From NCBI GenBank assembly GCA_020850355.1, contig JADZEX010000080.1:1-36518 (forward strand): 36,518 bases of DNA, read 5' to 3'. The stretch comes from Fimbriimonadaceae bacterium (GTDB taxonomy: Bacteria; Armatimonadota; UBA10988). Positions 1 through 7,322 of the stretch are shown piece by piece (position 1 is the first letter of the stretch; every line of letters starts with the position of its first letter). The notes below the pieces were generated by a model. That model searched no databases. It was given only the letters and a program-made list of their open reading frames with translations, and was not told the DNA's origin. Position numbers and translations under genes: made by a program.

Positions 1-43
1 CCAGGCGCCGGCATGTCGTCGCCACCGTGGTCGCCCGCTTCGG

Positions 44-293
44 GGTGCCCAGGGCGTTGCCCTGGGCTCGCTTCAGCCGCCCCTTCGGGGCTCCATTCGC
101 AGAGCGCCAACGGCGCGAGTCACGGTAGCCCGGTGGTGCCCAGGGCGTTGCCCTGGGCACCTGTGGGGCTCCACTCCCAGAGCGCCAACGGCGCGACTCA
201 TGGTAGCCCAGGGCATCGCCCTGGGCACCTCCGGGGCTCCACTCCGAGAGCGCCAACGGCGCGACTCATGGTAGCCCAGGGCATCGCCCTGGG
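44..293. repeat. REP-like palindrome cluster, left of the transposase
   Basis: Four copies of a short imperfect repeat. Each core has a perfect 8-bp stem, CCCAGGGC/GCCCTGGG, around a 3-base loop, at 48-66, 139-157, 207-225 and 275-293. Cores 1 and 2 have loop GTT and are preceded by GGTG (44-47, 135-138). Cores 3 and 4 have loop ATC and are preceded by GTAG (203-206, 271-274). Between cores lie conserved spacers: an AGAGCGCCAACGGCGCGA-type segment and a GCCCC-TTC-GGGGC hairpin. The design resembles REP/RAYT elements, where GTAG 5' of the hairpin is the recognition tetranucleotide. I see no gene in 1-333; open frames across it read through the repeats. Confidence 0.85.
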
Positions 294-333
294 CACCTCG
301 TGCTCGCGTCACCCGCCGGACCCGCCGTCCGGT

Positions 334-786
334 TCAGTCCCACACGTACTGCTCGTCGTACTCCATCCGATGCTGGCCCAGCAGTTGCCGGTACTCGTCC
401 TGGAACGACACCGTGAGGTGGTGGTGCTGCTGATTGGCAATGTAAGCTCGGACGGCCGCCACCCCGGTCTCCGAGACAGCGAAAGCCCCGTAGCCTGCTT
501 GCCACGCGAATCCGGCACACTCCGATCCCTTGGTCTTCATCCACTTCGACGACGACGTCTTGACCCGCTCGACCACGTCACAGAGCGCCAACGTTCGTGC
601 GAGATCGAACAGCAGGTGCGTGTGGTCGGCCACGGAGTTGATCCGTACCGGGGCGCAGCGCAGATCGCAGAGTACGGCGGCCAGATAGGCGTGCAATGCG
701 TCGCGAATGCCGTCGGAGATCAGCGGCTCGCGGTACTTGGTGCTGAACACCAAGTGGATATGCAAGCGGGCCAGGGATTGTGGCAT
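334..786 (-). CDS. IS200/REP-type Y1 (HUH) transposase
   Basis: A 150-residue single-domain tyrosine HUH transposase of the IS200/IS605 TnpA or RAYT type, which cuts and joins single-stranded DNA at hairpin elements. The start at 786 (MPQSLARLHIHLVFSTK) matches how this family begins; the frame stays open to 804. The HUH motif is HTH at residues 55-57 (DHTHLLF). The likely catalytic tyrosine is Y115 in RAYIANQ, followed by HHH. The C-terminus (EYRQLLGQH...YDEQYVWD) is family-typical, so the gene looks intact. REP-like palindromes flank both sides and no TnpB partner is present, which favours a domesticated RAYT-like role over a complete insertion sequence. Confidence 0.88.
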   Translation of the reverse strand: MPQSLARLHIHLVFSTKYREPLISDGIRDALHAYLAAVLCDLRCAPVRINSVADHTHLLFDLARTLALCDVVERVKTSSSKWMKTKGSECAGFAWQAGYGAFAVSETGVAAVRAYIANQQHHHLTVSFQDEYRQLLGQHRMEYDEQYVWD

Positions 787-852
787 GGTTCGGTAGCATA
801 ACACATGGCAACGAGACTGGCTCGAACAGCCCAGGGCCCATGTGCCCGGGTG

Positions 853-1100
853 CCCAGGGCGTTGCCCTGGGCTCGCTTCAGCCGCCCCTTCGGGGCTCCG
901 TTCGAGGTGCGCCGGTGGTGCCCAGGGCGTTGCCCTGGGCTCGCTTCAGCCGCCCCTTCGGAGCTCCAGTCGCAGAGCGCCAACGGCGCGACTCATGGTA
1001 GCCCAGGGCATCGCCCTGGGCATTGGGCTGGGCTCGCTTCAGCCGCCCCTTCGGGGCTCCGTTCGAGGTGCGCCTCCGGCGCGGCGCGCCGGGACTCGCT
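853..1100. repeat. REP-like palindrome cluster, right of the transposase
   Basis: Three more copies of the same stem at 853-871 and 921-939 (loop GTT, preceded by GGTG) and at 1002-1020 (loop ATC, preceded by GTAG at 998-1001). A companion sequence, CGCTTCAGCCGCCCCTTCGG, recurs at about 874, 942 and 1034, with a decayed copy near 1093 that runs into the 3' end of the AraC-type gene. Orientation is the same as in the left cluster. The bases 787-852 hold the transposase leader and a degenerate repeat; no other gene is seen. Confidence 0.85.
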
Positions 1101-2234
1101 TCAGCCGACCGCCGGCCGCTCCGATCGGGTGCGGTAGAGTCCGGGGGTGACGCCTTTGGCCTTGCGGAAGACTTTCGTGAAGTAGCTCTGGTCGCTGAAG
1201 CCGGCTTCCAGGGCGATCAGGGCGATCGGGCGGGCGGTGCTGCTGAGCAGGTCGGCGGCGCGGTCGAGACGGGCGCGGGTCAGCAGCTCGGTGAAGGTAC
1301 AGCCATAGTGGCAGCGGACCTGGCGACTGAAGTGGGCCGGCGAGAGGTGGGCCACGGCGGCCACCTGGTCGCGGGTGAGGTCTTCGGCGCAGTGGGCCGC
1401 GAGGTACCGCAGGGCCTCGCCGAGTTGCGCCTGGGGGTCCTGGCGGCGGCTCACCACGACCGCGTCGAGGGCGTCTTCCAGAGCGCTGCGGAGCCAGTGG
1501 GCCAGCTCGAACTCAGTGGTCACCGTGGCCAGCTTGGCGGCGGCGGTGAGGTTCGCCTGCAGCAACCGCTCCGGCGCGCCGCCCGCTTCGACGGCGGTGC
1601 GGCTGAGGGTGACCACCAGCTCCAGGTAGAAGCTCTTGACCAGCTCCAAGCGCTCCCCGGCGCAGTGGTGAATGCCGACCAGCAGGCGGTTCAGCACGTC
1701 GCGCGCCTGGCCGCGGTCACCGCGCCGGATCGCCGCCACCAGGCTGGGCTCCTCGACCAGGTAGATCTGCCGCAGGTTGTAGGCCGGCTGCTGCTTCAGA
1801 TGATGGATCGCCTCCGCCTGCAAGCGCTCGCGCCCGGACGCCAGGCGACGCTGTTCCAGCAGGGCGGCGTTGGTCAGATTGTGCTCTTCGCAGAGCAGCC
1901 GGAGATTGCTGGCGGCGCGCGGCAGATCCAACGCGCCGAAGGCCTGGACCTCCGCCACACTGGCCACCAGGCCACCCAGCAGAGCCTGGTTGCGCAACAG
2001 CGGGACCGTCCAGAGCACTTCCTCGGCGGCCGCGAAATGGAACGTCGGCTCGCCCCAGCGCAGCGCTTCGCGCACTGCCAGGGCCCGCAGCTCGCAGGCG
2101 GCGGGCTCGGGCGCCCGGCCGTCGAGCAGCCAGCCATCGGGCCGACAGACCGCCAGCCGCACCTCCCAGCGCGCCTGGTACCGCTCGGCCACCACCCCCA
2201 GCGCCGCCAGCTCAGCCTCCAGCAGTTCGACCAT
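1101..2234 (-). CDS. AraC-family transcriptional regulator with N-terminal sensor region
   Basis: A 377-residue regulator. The C-terminal ~100 residues form the paired helix-turn-helix of the AraC/XylS family (LTRDQVAAVAHLSPAHFSRQ, then ARPIALIALEAGFSDQSYFT and FRKAKGVTPGLYR). The N-terminal part resembles a PocR-type small-ligand sensor (about residues 20-95, including VLWTVPLLRNQALLGGLVAS), followed by a helical middle region. The PocR assignment is tentative. It is divergent from the one-carbon operon starting at 2296, with promoters in the same 30 bp, so it probably controls that operon. The ligand could be a substrate of that pathway, which is inference. Confidence 0.85.
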   Translation of the reverse strand: MVELLEAELAALGVVAERYQARWEVRLAVCRPDGWLLDGRAPEPAACELRALAVREALRWGEPTFHFAAAEEVLWTVPLLRNQALLGGLVASVAEVQAFGALDLPRAASNLRLLCEEHNLTNAALLEQRRLASGRERLQAEAIHHLKQQPAYNLRQIYLVEEPSLVAAIRRGDRGQARDVLNRLLVGIHHCAGERLELVKSFYLELVVTLSRTAVEAGGAPERLLQANLTAAAKLATVTTEFELAHWLRSALEDALDAVVVSRRQDPQAQLGEALRYLAAHCAEDLTRDQVAAVAHLSPAHFSRQVRCHYGCTFTELLTRARLDRAADLLSSTARPIALIALEAGFSDQSYFTKVFRKAKGVTPGLYRTRSERPAVG

Positions 2235-2252
2235 CGCTTGTCCCTGCGCATG

Positions 2253-2283
2253 ATTTTACCAACAGGAAGCACCGCAATACAAT
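2253..2283. promoter_or_regulatory. Overlapping divergent promoters, AraC regulator and one-carbon operon
   Basis: Plus strand: TTTACC (2255-2260), 17 bp, TACAAT (2278-2283), for the MetV-MetF operon, with predicted transcription start near 2290. Minus strand: TTGTAT (2282-2277), 18 bp, TAAAAT (2258-2253), for the AraC-type gene. The -10 of each promoter lies on the -35 of the other, so RNA polymerase could occupy only one at a time. Confidence 0.5.
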
Positions 2284-2295
2284 ACCCCGCCGGCC

Positions 2296-3618
2296 TTGGG
2301 GGCGCATCGTTGGGCCGTGGAGAGGGCGGTGGCGCGATTGCTGAGCCGGTTGGTGCAGCGCAGTGAGGCCTTCGTGAAGGGCATGCTGTTCGACTGCCGG
2401 CAGTGCGGGCAATGCGTGCTGGGGAAGACCGGGCTGGTCTGTCCGATGACCTGCCCGAAGGGTCTGCGCAACGGCCCCTGCGGCGGCACGCTGGACGGGC
2501 GCTGTGAGGTCTATCCCGACCGCGACTGCGTTCACGTGCGGATTCACGGCCGCGTGGTGGGGGGCGAGAGCACGGCCTTGCCGCCGCTGCTGCCGCCGGT
2601 TGATGTCAAGCTGGCTTACACCAGCTCCTACCTCAACCACCTCAGCGGGGCCGACACGGCGGGGCGGACCCCGCTGCCGTACCTCGATCTGGGGGCGGCG
2701 CGGACGCGGTTACCGGGGCAGACCGCGTCGGGGTTGGAGGGTGCCATGAAGGCGGGGGAGTGGATCTGGACCAGTGAGATCCGCTCCCCCCGCCAGGCCG
2801 ACTGGAAGGTGGTCGAGGCCGAGGCCGACCGGCTCCGCGGGCGCTTTCATGCGGTCAACGCCACCGCCTACCTGAACGGCCGCCCCTCGGTCAGTTCGCC
2901 GGTCACCGCAGCCAAGGTGGTCGACCTCGGGCTGGAGCCGATCGCGCAGGCGACCTGCCGCGATCACACCCGCACCAGCTTTGTCTCGGAGCTGCTGCAG
3001 CACCAGTTGGCGGGGGTTCACAACCTGCTTTGTCTGACCGGCGACTGGTACCAGGGTACGCCCACGATGCGGCAGGTCTTCGATATGGACTCGGCGGTGA
3101 TGCTCTACGAAGCCCGTCACCTGCGCGAGACTGGGGTGGTCAACGCCACGGGGCAGAAGCTCCAGCCGGCCCCGCGACTCTGGCTGGGCGCGGCGATCAA
3201 CCCCTACACCACCCCGCGCAACGTGCCGCTGCGGCGGCTGAAGCAGAAGGCCGCGGCCGGCGCCGATTTCATCCAGACGCAGCTCGTGCTGGACCTGCCG
3301 GGCTTCGCCGAGTTCATCGCGGCGGCGGTCGACGAGGGGCTCACGGCGGACCTCTTCATCCTGGCGGGGGTGCCCGTGGTGATCAGCCCGAAGGCGCTGG
3401 CGATGCTGCCGGCGGTGCCCGGCGTGCGGCTGCCCGAGGCGGTGCGCCAGCGCCTGGAGGGGGCCGCCGACCTGCGGGCCGAGGGTGTCGCGCTGGCGGT
3501 GGAGACCGTGCGGTTCGTGCGGCAGTTGACCGGGGTCAGTGGCGTGCATCTGATGCTGTTTGGCACCGACACCAGCGCCGTGCTGGAGGTCCGTGAACGC
3601 GTCGAGGCGGGCGACTAG
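2296..3618 (+). CDS. metF: Methylenetetrahydrofolate reductase, MetV-MetF fusion
   Basis: A 440-residue fusion. Residues 30-85 are the MetV-like (MTHFR_C) cysteine-rich domain, with C34, C37, C40, C49, C53, C62, C70 and C78 in the pattern CRQCGQCVL, CPMTCPKGLRNGPCGG. In related acetogen and methylotroph enzymes this domain binds metal or Fe-S. From about residue 145 to the end is the flavin-dependent MetF TIM barrel, with LTGDW near 245-250. The product would interconvert methylene- and methyl-tetrahydrofolate in the cytoplasm. The open frame begins with TTG at 2296, about 6 nt after the predicted transcription start. GTG at 2317 or 2329 is an alternative, and conserved sequence only begins near residue 25. 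The methyltransferase gene follows 8 nt downstream. Confidence 0.85.
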   Translation: MGAHRWAVERAVARLLSRLVQRSEAFVKGMLFDCRQCGQCVLGKTGLVCPMTCPKGLRNGPCGGTLDGRCEVYPDRDCVHVRIHGRVVGGESTALPPLLPPVDVKLAYTSSYLNHLSGADTAGRTPLPYLDLGAARTRLPGQTASGLEGAMKAGEWIWTSEIRSPRQADWKVVEAEADRLRGRFHAVNATAYLNGRPSVSSPVTAAKVVDLGLEPIAQATCRDHTRTSFVSELLQHQLAGVHNLLCLTGDWYQGTPTMRQVFDMDSAVMLYEARHLRETGVVNATGQKLQPAPRLWLGAAINPYTTPRNVPLRRLKQKAAAGADFIQTQLVLDLPGFAEFIAAAVDEGLTADLFILAGVPVVISPKALAMLPAVPGVRLPEAVRQRLEGAADLRAEGVALAVETVRFVRQLTGVSGVHLMLFGTDTSAVLEVRERVEAGD

Positions 3619-3626
3619 GAGAGCGA

Positions 3627-4517
3627 GTGGTGGCAATCGAAGGGCTGCGGCTGATTGGCGAACGGATCAACCCGGGCTTCAAGAGCTCCAAGGAGCTGTT
3701 GGACAACAAGGACCTGGCCGGCCTGCAGGCGCTGGCCCGCGACCAGGTCGCCAAGGGCGGCTGCGATTACCTGACCGTCAACCTGGGCGAGGCGGCGGAA
3801 CGCGATCCGGGCTACCTCCGCGAGGTGATTCAGGCCGTGCAGGACGCCGTCGACCTGCCCCTGGCCTTCGACTACCCGAACCGCGCGGTGCAGGAGCTCT
3901 GCCTGCGAGTCTACGACCCGGCCAAGGCCGGCGGGCGCAAGCCGGTGATGAACTCGGTCACCGAGTTGCGCTGGGACATGCTCGAGATCCGCGACACGCA
4001 GCCCTTCAAGGTGGTCTTGATGGCCAGCGAGCGGCTGGAGGACGGCCGCGGCGTGCCGAACCGCAGCGCCGAAGAGGTCCACCTCACGGCGCGTCGGATG
4101 GTCGAGCGGATCCTCGGCGGCGACTGGGGCATGACCGCCGACGACCTCTTCATCGACGTCTCGCTGGGGCCGGTCGGCGCGGACCTGGAGGGGCTCACCA
4201 AGCGGGCGGTCGACAGCATTCGCCTGCTCGGCGCCGACCCGGCCCTGGCCGGGACGCACAAGTTGATTGGCCTAAGCAACCTCTCGATCAGCCTGCCGGC
4301 CCGGGCGCTGGACGGCGGGTTGCTGAAGGTCCGGCTGGAATCGGCCTTCCTGACGCTGACCGTGCCGGCCGGACTGGACTACATCCTCGGCACGCCCGGC
4401 CGTGCCTACGAGCTGCTGCCGGCCGACGACTTCGTGATGCGCGGGTTCTGCGAGGCGATCGAGCTGCCGGCCTTCGAGGCCCTGTTCCGGATCCAGGCGC
4501 TGTACCAGGAGGGTTGA
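3627..4517 (+). CDS. Pterin-binding methyltetrahydrofolate methyltransferase (AcsE/MtgA-like)
   Basis: About 296 residues with the pterin-binding TIM-barrel fold shared by AcsE, MtgA and the folate module of MetH. Motifs are GERINPG near the N-terminus, CDYLTVNLG, and SNLSISLPARALDG in the C-terminal third, equivalent to SNvSFG. The enzyme would transfer methyl between methyl-tetrahydrofolate and a corrinoid protein. No corrinoid protein or reductive activase is encoded nearby. Two GTG codons are possible starts, 3627 and 3630; the SD AGGAGAG (3617-3623) is better spaced for 3630. It is the middle gene of a three-gene operon. Dihydropteroate synthase is a less likely alternative given the AcsE-like motifs and the MetF neighbour. 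Confidence 0.82.
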   Translation: MVAIEGLRLIGERINPGFKSSKELLDNKDLAGLQALARDQVAKGGCDYLTVNLGEAAERDPGYLREVIQAVQDAVDLPLAFDYPNRAVQELCLRVYDPAKAGGRKPVMNSVTELRWDMLEIRDTQPFKVVLMASERLEDGRGVPNRSAEEVHLTARRMVERILGGDWGMTADDLFIDVSLGPVGADLEGLTKRAVDSIRLLGADPALAGTHKLIGLSNLSISLPARALDGGLLKVRLESAFLTLTVPAGLDYILGTPGRAYELLPADDFVMRGFCEAIELPAFEALFRIQALYQEG

Positions 4518-4518
4518 C

Positions 4519-5772
4519 ATGGACCGCTGCCTGCTGCTGGCCGCCGAGAGCTTCGATGGCGCACGTTTCCACCACAGCCCCCGCACGTTGCTGCTGGACA
4601 ACGACCGGATCGAGGCGATCCTGCCGGGCGACTCCACCACCGACGCGACGCACCTGCCCGAGAAGTACCGTCGCGCCGAGACCGCCGTGCGGCGGGTGCC
4701 CTTCGTGATGCCCGGCCTGGTCGAGGGCCATTGCCACCTGTTCCTGGATGGCGACGAAACCGCCTTCGACGTCCGCGCCGCGCATCTCAAGAAGCCGTTC
4801 GAGGAACTGCTGGCGACCGGTCGGCAGAGCCTGGAGCTGAACCTCGCCGCCGGCATCACCGCCTGCCGCGATGCGGGCGATGTGCATGGCGTCAACAACG
4901 CCCTGCGCGAAGAGCTGTCGGCCGATCCGGGCGCCTCCCCGACGCTGCTCGCCGCTGGCGTGGCGTTGCGCAAGGCGAAGCGCTACGGCAGCTTCCTGGC
5001 CCGTGAGGCGCAGGGTCTGGACGACCTGCCGGGGCTCCTTGAGACGCTGTTGCCGCAGGCCGACCAGCTCAAGATCATGCTGACTGGGATCATCGACTTC
5101 GAGACCGGGACGATGAAGGGCGGGGTGCAGTTCACGCTGGAGGAGGCGACGCTGATCCAACAGACGGCCGCCCGCGCCGGCAAGCTGACCTTCTGCCACT
5201 GCAGCGGTGTCGAGGGCTTGCAGGTGGCCGTCGGCGCCGGGTTCAACTGCATCGAGCACGGCTTCTTCATGACCCGCGACATCCTGGCGGCGATGCGCGA
5301 CCAGCAGATCGTCTGGGTGCCGACCTTCATGCCGGTCGACTTTCAGTGGCGCTATCCCGAGTACTGCGGCTGGAACCAGGCGACCGTCGACGAGTTGCGC
5401 AAGATCCTCGACAACCACGACGAGCACTTGCGGCTGGCCTACGAGCTGGGCGTGCCGGTGGTGGCCGGCAGCGACGCCGGCAGCTACGGCTCGCCGCAGG
5501 GCCGGGCGTTGATCGAGGACCTTGTGCTGATGCGCCGCACCGGCGCCGCGGCGGCCCAGGTGCTGGAGTCGGCGACCAGCCTGCCGCGCCGGCTGTGGGG
5601 CCTGCCGGCAGCCGACCTGGCGCCGGGGATCGAGGCGAATCTGCTGTGTCTGGCGGAGTCGCCCGAGCGGCAGATCACCGCGGTGCGCCGCCCGGTGGCG
5701 GTCTACCACCGCGGCTGGCGCCACGAGCTGTCCGAGCCGACGACTCGGGAGGCGCTGCTGGTCCGCAACTGA
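4519..5772 (+). CDS. Metal-dependent amidohydrolase
   Basis: A 417-residue cytoplasmic amidohydrolase-superfamily enzyme with a complete metal site: H71 and H73 (EGHCHL), K185 as the probable carbamylated lysine (QLKIMLTG), H227 (FCHCSG), H247 (IEHG) and D319 (AGSDAGSYG). The ends form the usual beta-sandwich of this superfamily (imidazolonepropionase or prolidase-like). It starts one base after the methyltransferase stop, so the two are translationally linked. The context suggests it hydrolyses an amide or cyclic imide whose methyl group then enters the folate pool, but the substrate cannot be read from the sequence. Confidence 0.85.
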   Translation: MDRCLLLAAESFDGARFHHSPRTLLLDNDRIEAILPGDSTTDATHLPEKYRRAETAVRRVPFVMPGLVEGHCHLFLDGDETAFDVRAAHLKKPFEELLATGRQSLELNLAAGITACRDAGDVHGVNNALREELSADPGASPTLLAAGVALRKAKRYGSFLAREAQGLDDLPGLLETLLPQADQLKIMLTGIIDFETGTMKGGVQFTLEEATLIQQTAARAGKLTFCHCSGVEGLQVAVGAGFNCIEHGFFMTRDILAAMRDQQIVWVPTFMPVDFQWRYPEYCGWNQATVDELRKILDNHDEHLRLAYELGVPVVAGSDAGSYGSPQGRALIEDLVLMRRTGAAAAQVLESATSLPRRLWGLPAADLAPGIEANLLCLAESPERQITAVRRPVAVYHRGWRHELSEPTTREALLVRN

Positions 5773-5797
5773 CCCCCGACAGGCCCGCCGAGCGGCG

Positions 5798-5813
5798 CCA
5801 CGCTGGAGCGTGG
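5798..5813 (+). other. Short RNA hairpin between amidohydrolase and DUF1801 gene
   Basis: CCACGC-TGGA-GCGTGG, a perfect 6-bp stem with a 4-base loop, lies in the 55-bp gap 15 bases before the next start codon. There is no following T tract. It could be a weak terminator, an RNA stabiliser or chance. Confidence 0.35.
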
Positions 5814-5827
5814 AGGCTCGCGGAACG

Positions 5828-6289
5828 ATGCAGAACACTACCGCCCAGACGGCGGAGCAGTACCTGGCCGACCTGCCCGCAGACCGCCGCGCCGTGGTGG
5901 CGGCGGTGCGGGAGGTGATTCTGGCCAACCTGCCCGCGGGGTTCGTCGAGACGGTCAACTGGGGCATGTTGAGCTACGAAGTGCCGCTGGCGCGGTACCC
6001 CCAGACCTACAACGGGCAGCCGCTGTCGTATGCGGCGCTGGCCGCACAGAAGCACCACTACGCGGTCTACCTGACCTGCGCCTATGCGAACCAGGCGGTC
6101 AAGGAGGCGCTCGTCGCGGCCTTCGCCGCCGCTGGGAAGAAGCTCGACATGGGCAAGAGCTGCGTGCGCTTCAAGAAGCTCGCCGACTTGCCGCTCGAAG
6201 TGATCGGCGCTGAGATCGGGCGGCTGACCGTCGACCAGTTCATCGCCCACTACGAGGCCGCCCGCGTCCAGGGCCGCGGGAACTGCTGA
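5828..6289 (+). CDS. DUF1801 (YdhG-like) protein
   Basis: 153 residues from the ATG at 5828; the frame stays open further upstream. It is a small cytoplasmic alpha/beta protein of the DUF1801 family. The N-terminal helix (AEQYLADLPADRRAVVAAVR), the strand region around NWGMLSYEVPL, HHYAVYLTC and KLDMGKSCVRFKKLADLPLE are all family-typical. The biochemical role of the family is poorly defined; some members have been linked to iron handling. It may be expressed with the one-carbon operon, 55 bp upstream, or separately. It is convergent with the sugar-binding lipoprotein gene, whose stop is only 18 bp away. Confidence 0.8.
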   Translation: MQNTTAQTAEQYLADLPADRRAVVAAVREVILANLPAGFVETVNWGMLSYEVPLARYPQTYNGQPLSYAALAAQKHHYAVYLTCAYANQAVKEALVAAFAAAGKKLDMGKSCVRFKKLADLPLEVIGAEIGRLTVDQFIAHYEAARVQGRGNC

Positions 6290-6307
6290 CGCTGGGACGG
6301 GCCGCCG

Positions 6308-7309
6308 TCACTTCGCGGCCAGCTCGGGGTCGCCCTGGGCGTCGGCCTGGCGGTAGAGCCTGGTCGGGATCAGCACCTCCCGCGGTGGCTGCTCCCCGTT
6401 GAAGTACTGCTGGATCACCGCCCAGGTCTTCGCGCCGATCTCCTTCGGGAACTGGATCGGGTCGGCGTAGAGCTTGCCGGCGGCGATCGCCTGCTTGCCT
6501 TCGAGTTGGCCATCGAAGCCGATGATCTTGACCTGGTCGGCCTTCTGGGCGTTCTCGAGGGCCGCCCGCGCCCCGAGCGCCGAGGGGTCGTTGATCGCGA
6601 AGATGGCGTCCAGGTCGGGGTGCGCCGTGAGCAGGTCCTGCGCCGCCGCCAGGCTCTTCGCCTTGTCGCCGCCGCCCGGCAGCGTCGCCACGATCTCCAC
6701 CTTGTTGCCCGGCTGCTTGTTCAGCTCGGCCAACCGCGCGCGGAAGCCTTTCGTGCGGAGCATCACGCTTTCGACCACCGGATGGTCCAGAATCGCCACC
6801 TGGCCCTTGCCGCCGAGCGCCTCGACGACCGCGTCGGCCGCCAGCCGACCGCCCTGCAGGTTGTCGGTGGCGATGTGGCTGACCACCTTCGCCTCCGGAT
6901 CCAGACAGGCGATGTCGGCGGTGAAGACCGGAATGCCGGCGGCGTTGGCATCCTCGATGGAGGCTCCAATCGCCTTCGAGTCGCAGGGGCAGAGGACAAT
7001 CGCCGCGACCTTCTTGACGATGAAGTCCTGCACCTGGTTCTTCTGCTTGGCGACGTCGAAGTCGCCGCTGACCGCCTCGACGGTGTACCCCTGCGGCTGC
7101 GCCGCGGCCGCCAGGCTGTCGGCGATGTCTTTGAAGAAAGGGTTGTCCATCGTCAGCACTGACAGGCCGATCACCTTCGGGCCGGCGCCCGGTGGGGCGG
7201 TGGTCTGGGAGGTCGGGGACGGCATCTCGGACGGCGGTCGGACCACCGGTTCGGTGGCCTGCGGCGTGCAGCCCGCCAGAAGCACGCTGATCAGGGCAAG
7301 GCGTCGCAT
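6308..7309 (-). CDS. Sugar ABC transporter substrate-binding lipoprotein (RbsB-like)
   Basis: 333 residues. The N-terminus MRRLALISVLLAGC carries a lipobox with C14 as the lipidation site, followed by a Pro/Thr-rich linker to about residue 43. The rest is a type I periplasmic binding fold of the ribose/galactose family: IGLSVLTMDNPFFKDIADSL, VAAIVLCPCDSKAI, GIPVFTADI, LDAIFAINDPSALGARAAL and IIGFDG. An AGGAGG SD precedes the ATG. It lies 13 bp after GH32, so it probably binds a sugar released by that enzyme, perhaps fructose or an oligofructoside (inference). No permease or ATPase gene is adjacent, so it must use a transporter encoded elsewhere. Confidence 0.9.
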   Translation of the reverse strand: MRRLALISVLLAGCTPQATEPVVRPPSEMPSPTSQTTAPPGAGPKVIGLSVLTMDNPFFKDIADSLAAAAQPQGYTVEAVSGDFDVAKQKNQVQDFIVKKVAAIVLCPCDSKAIGASIEDANAAGIPVFTADIACLDPEAKVVSHIATDNLQGGRLAADAVVEALGGKGQVAILDHPVVESVMLRTKGFRARLAELNKQPGNKVEIVATLPGGGDKAKSLAAAQDLLTAHPDLDAIFAINDPSALGARAALENAQKADQVKIIGFDGQLEGKQAIAAGKLYADPIQFPKEIGAKTWAVIQQYFNGEQPPREVLIPTRLYRQADAQGDPELAAK

Positions 7310-7322
7310 CGGTTCCTCCTAC

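Noticed and set aside
6272-6320. GGCCGCG/CGCGGCC inverted repeat at the convergent end of the DUF1801 and lipoprotein genes
   Set aside because: Stem is only 7 bp with a ~35-base loop and lies within both coding ends; too weak to call a terminator.
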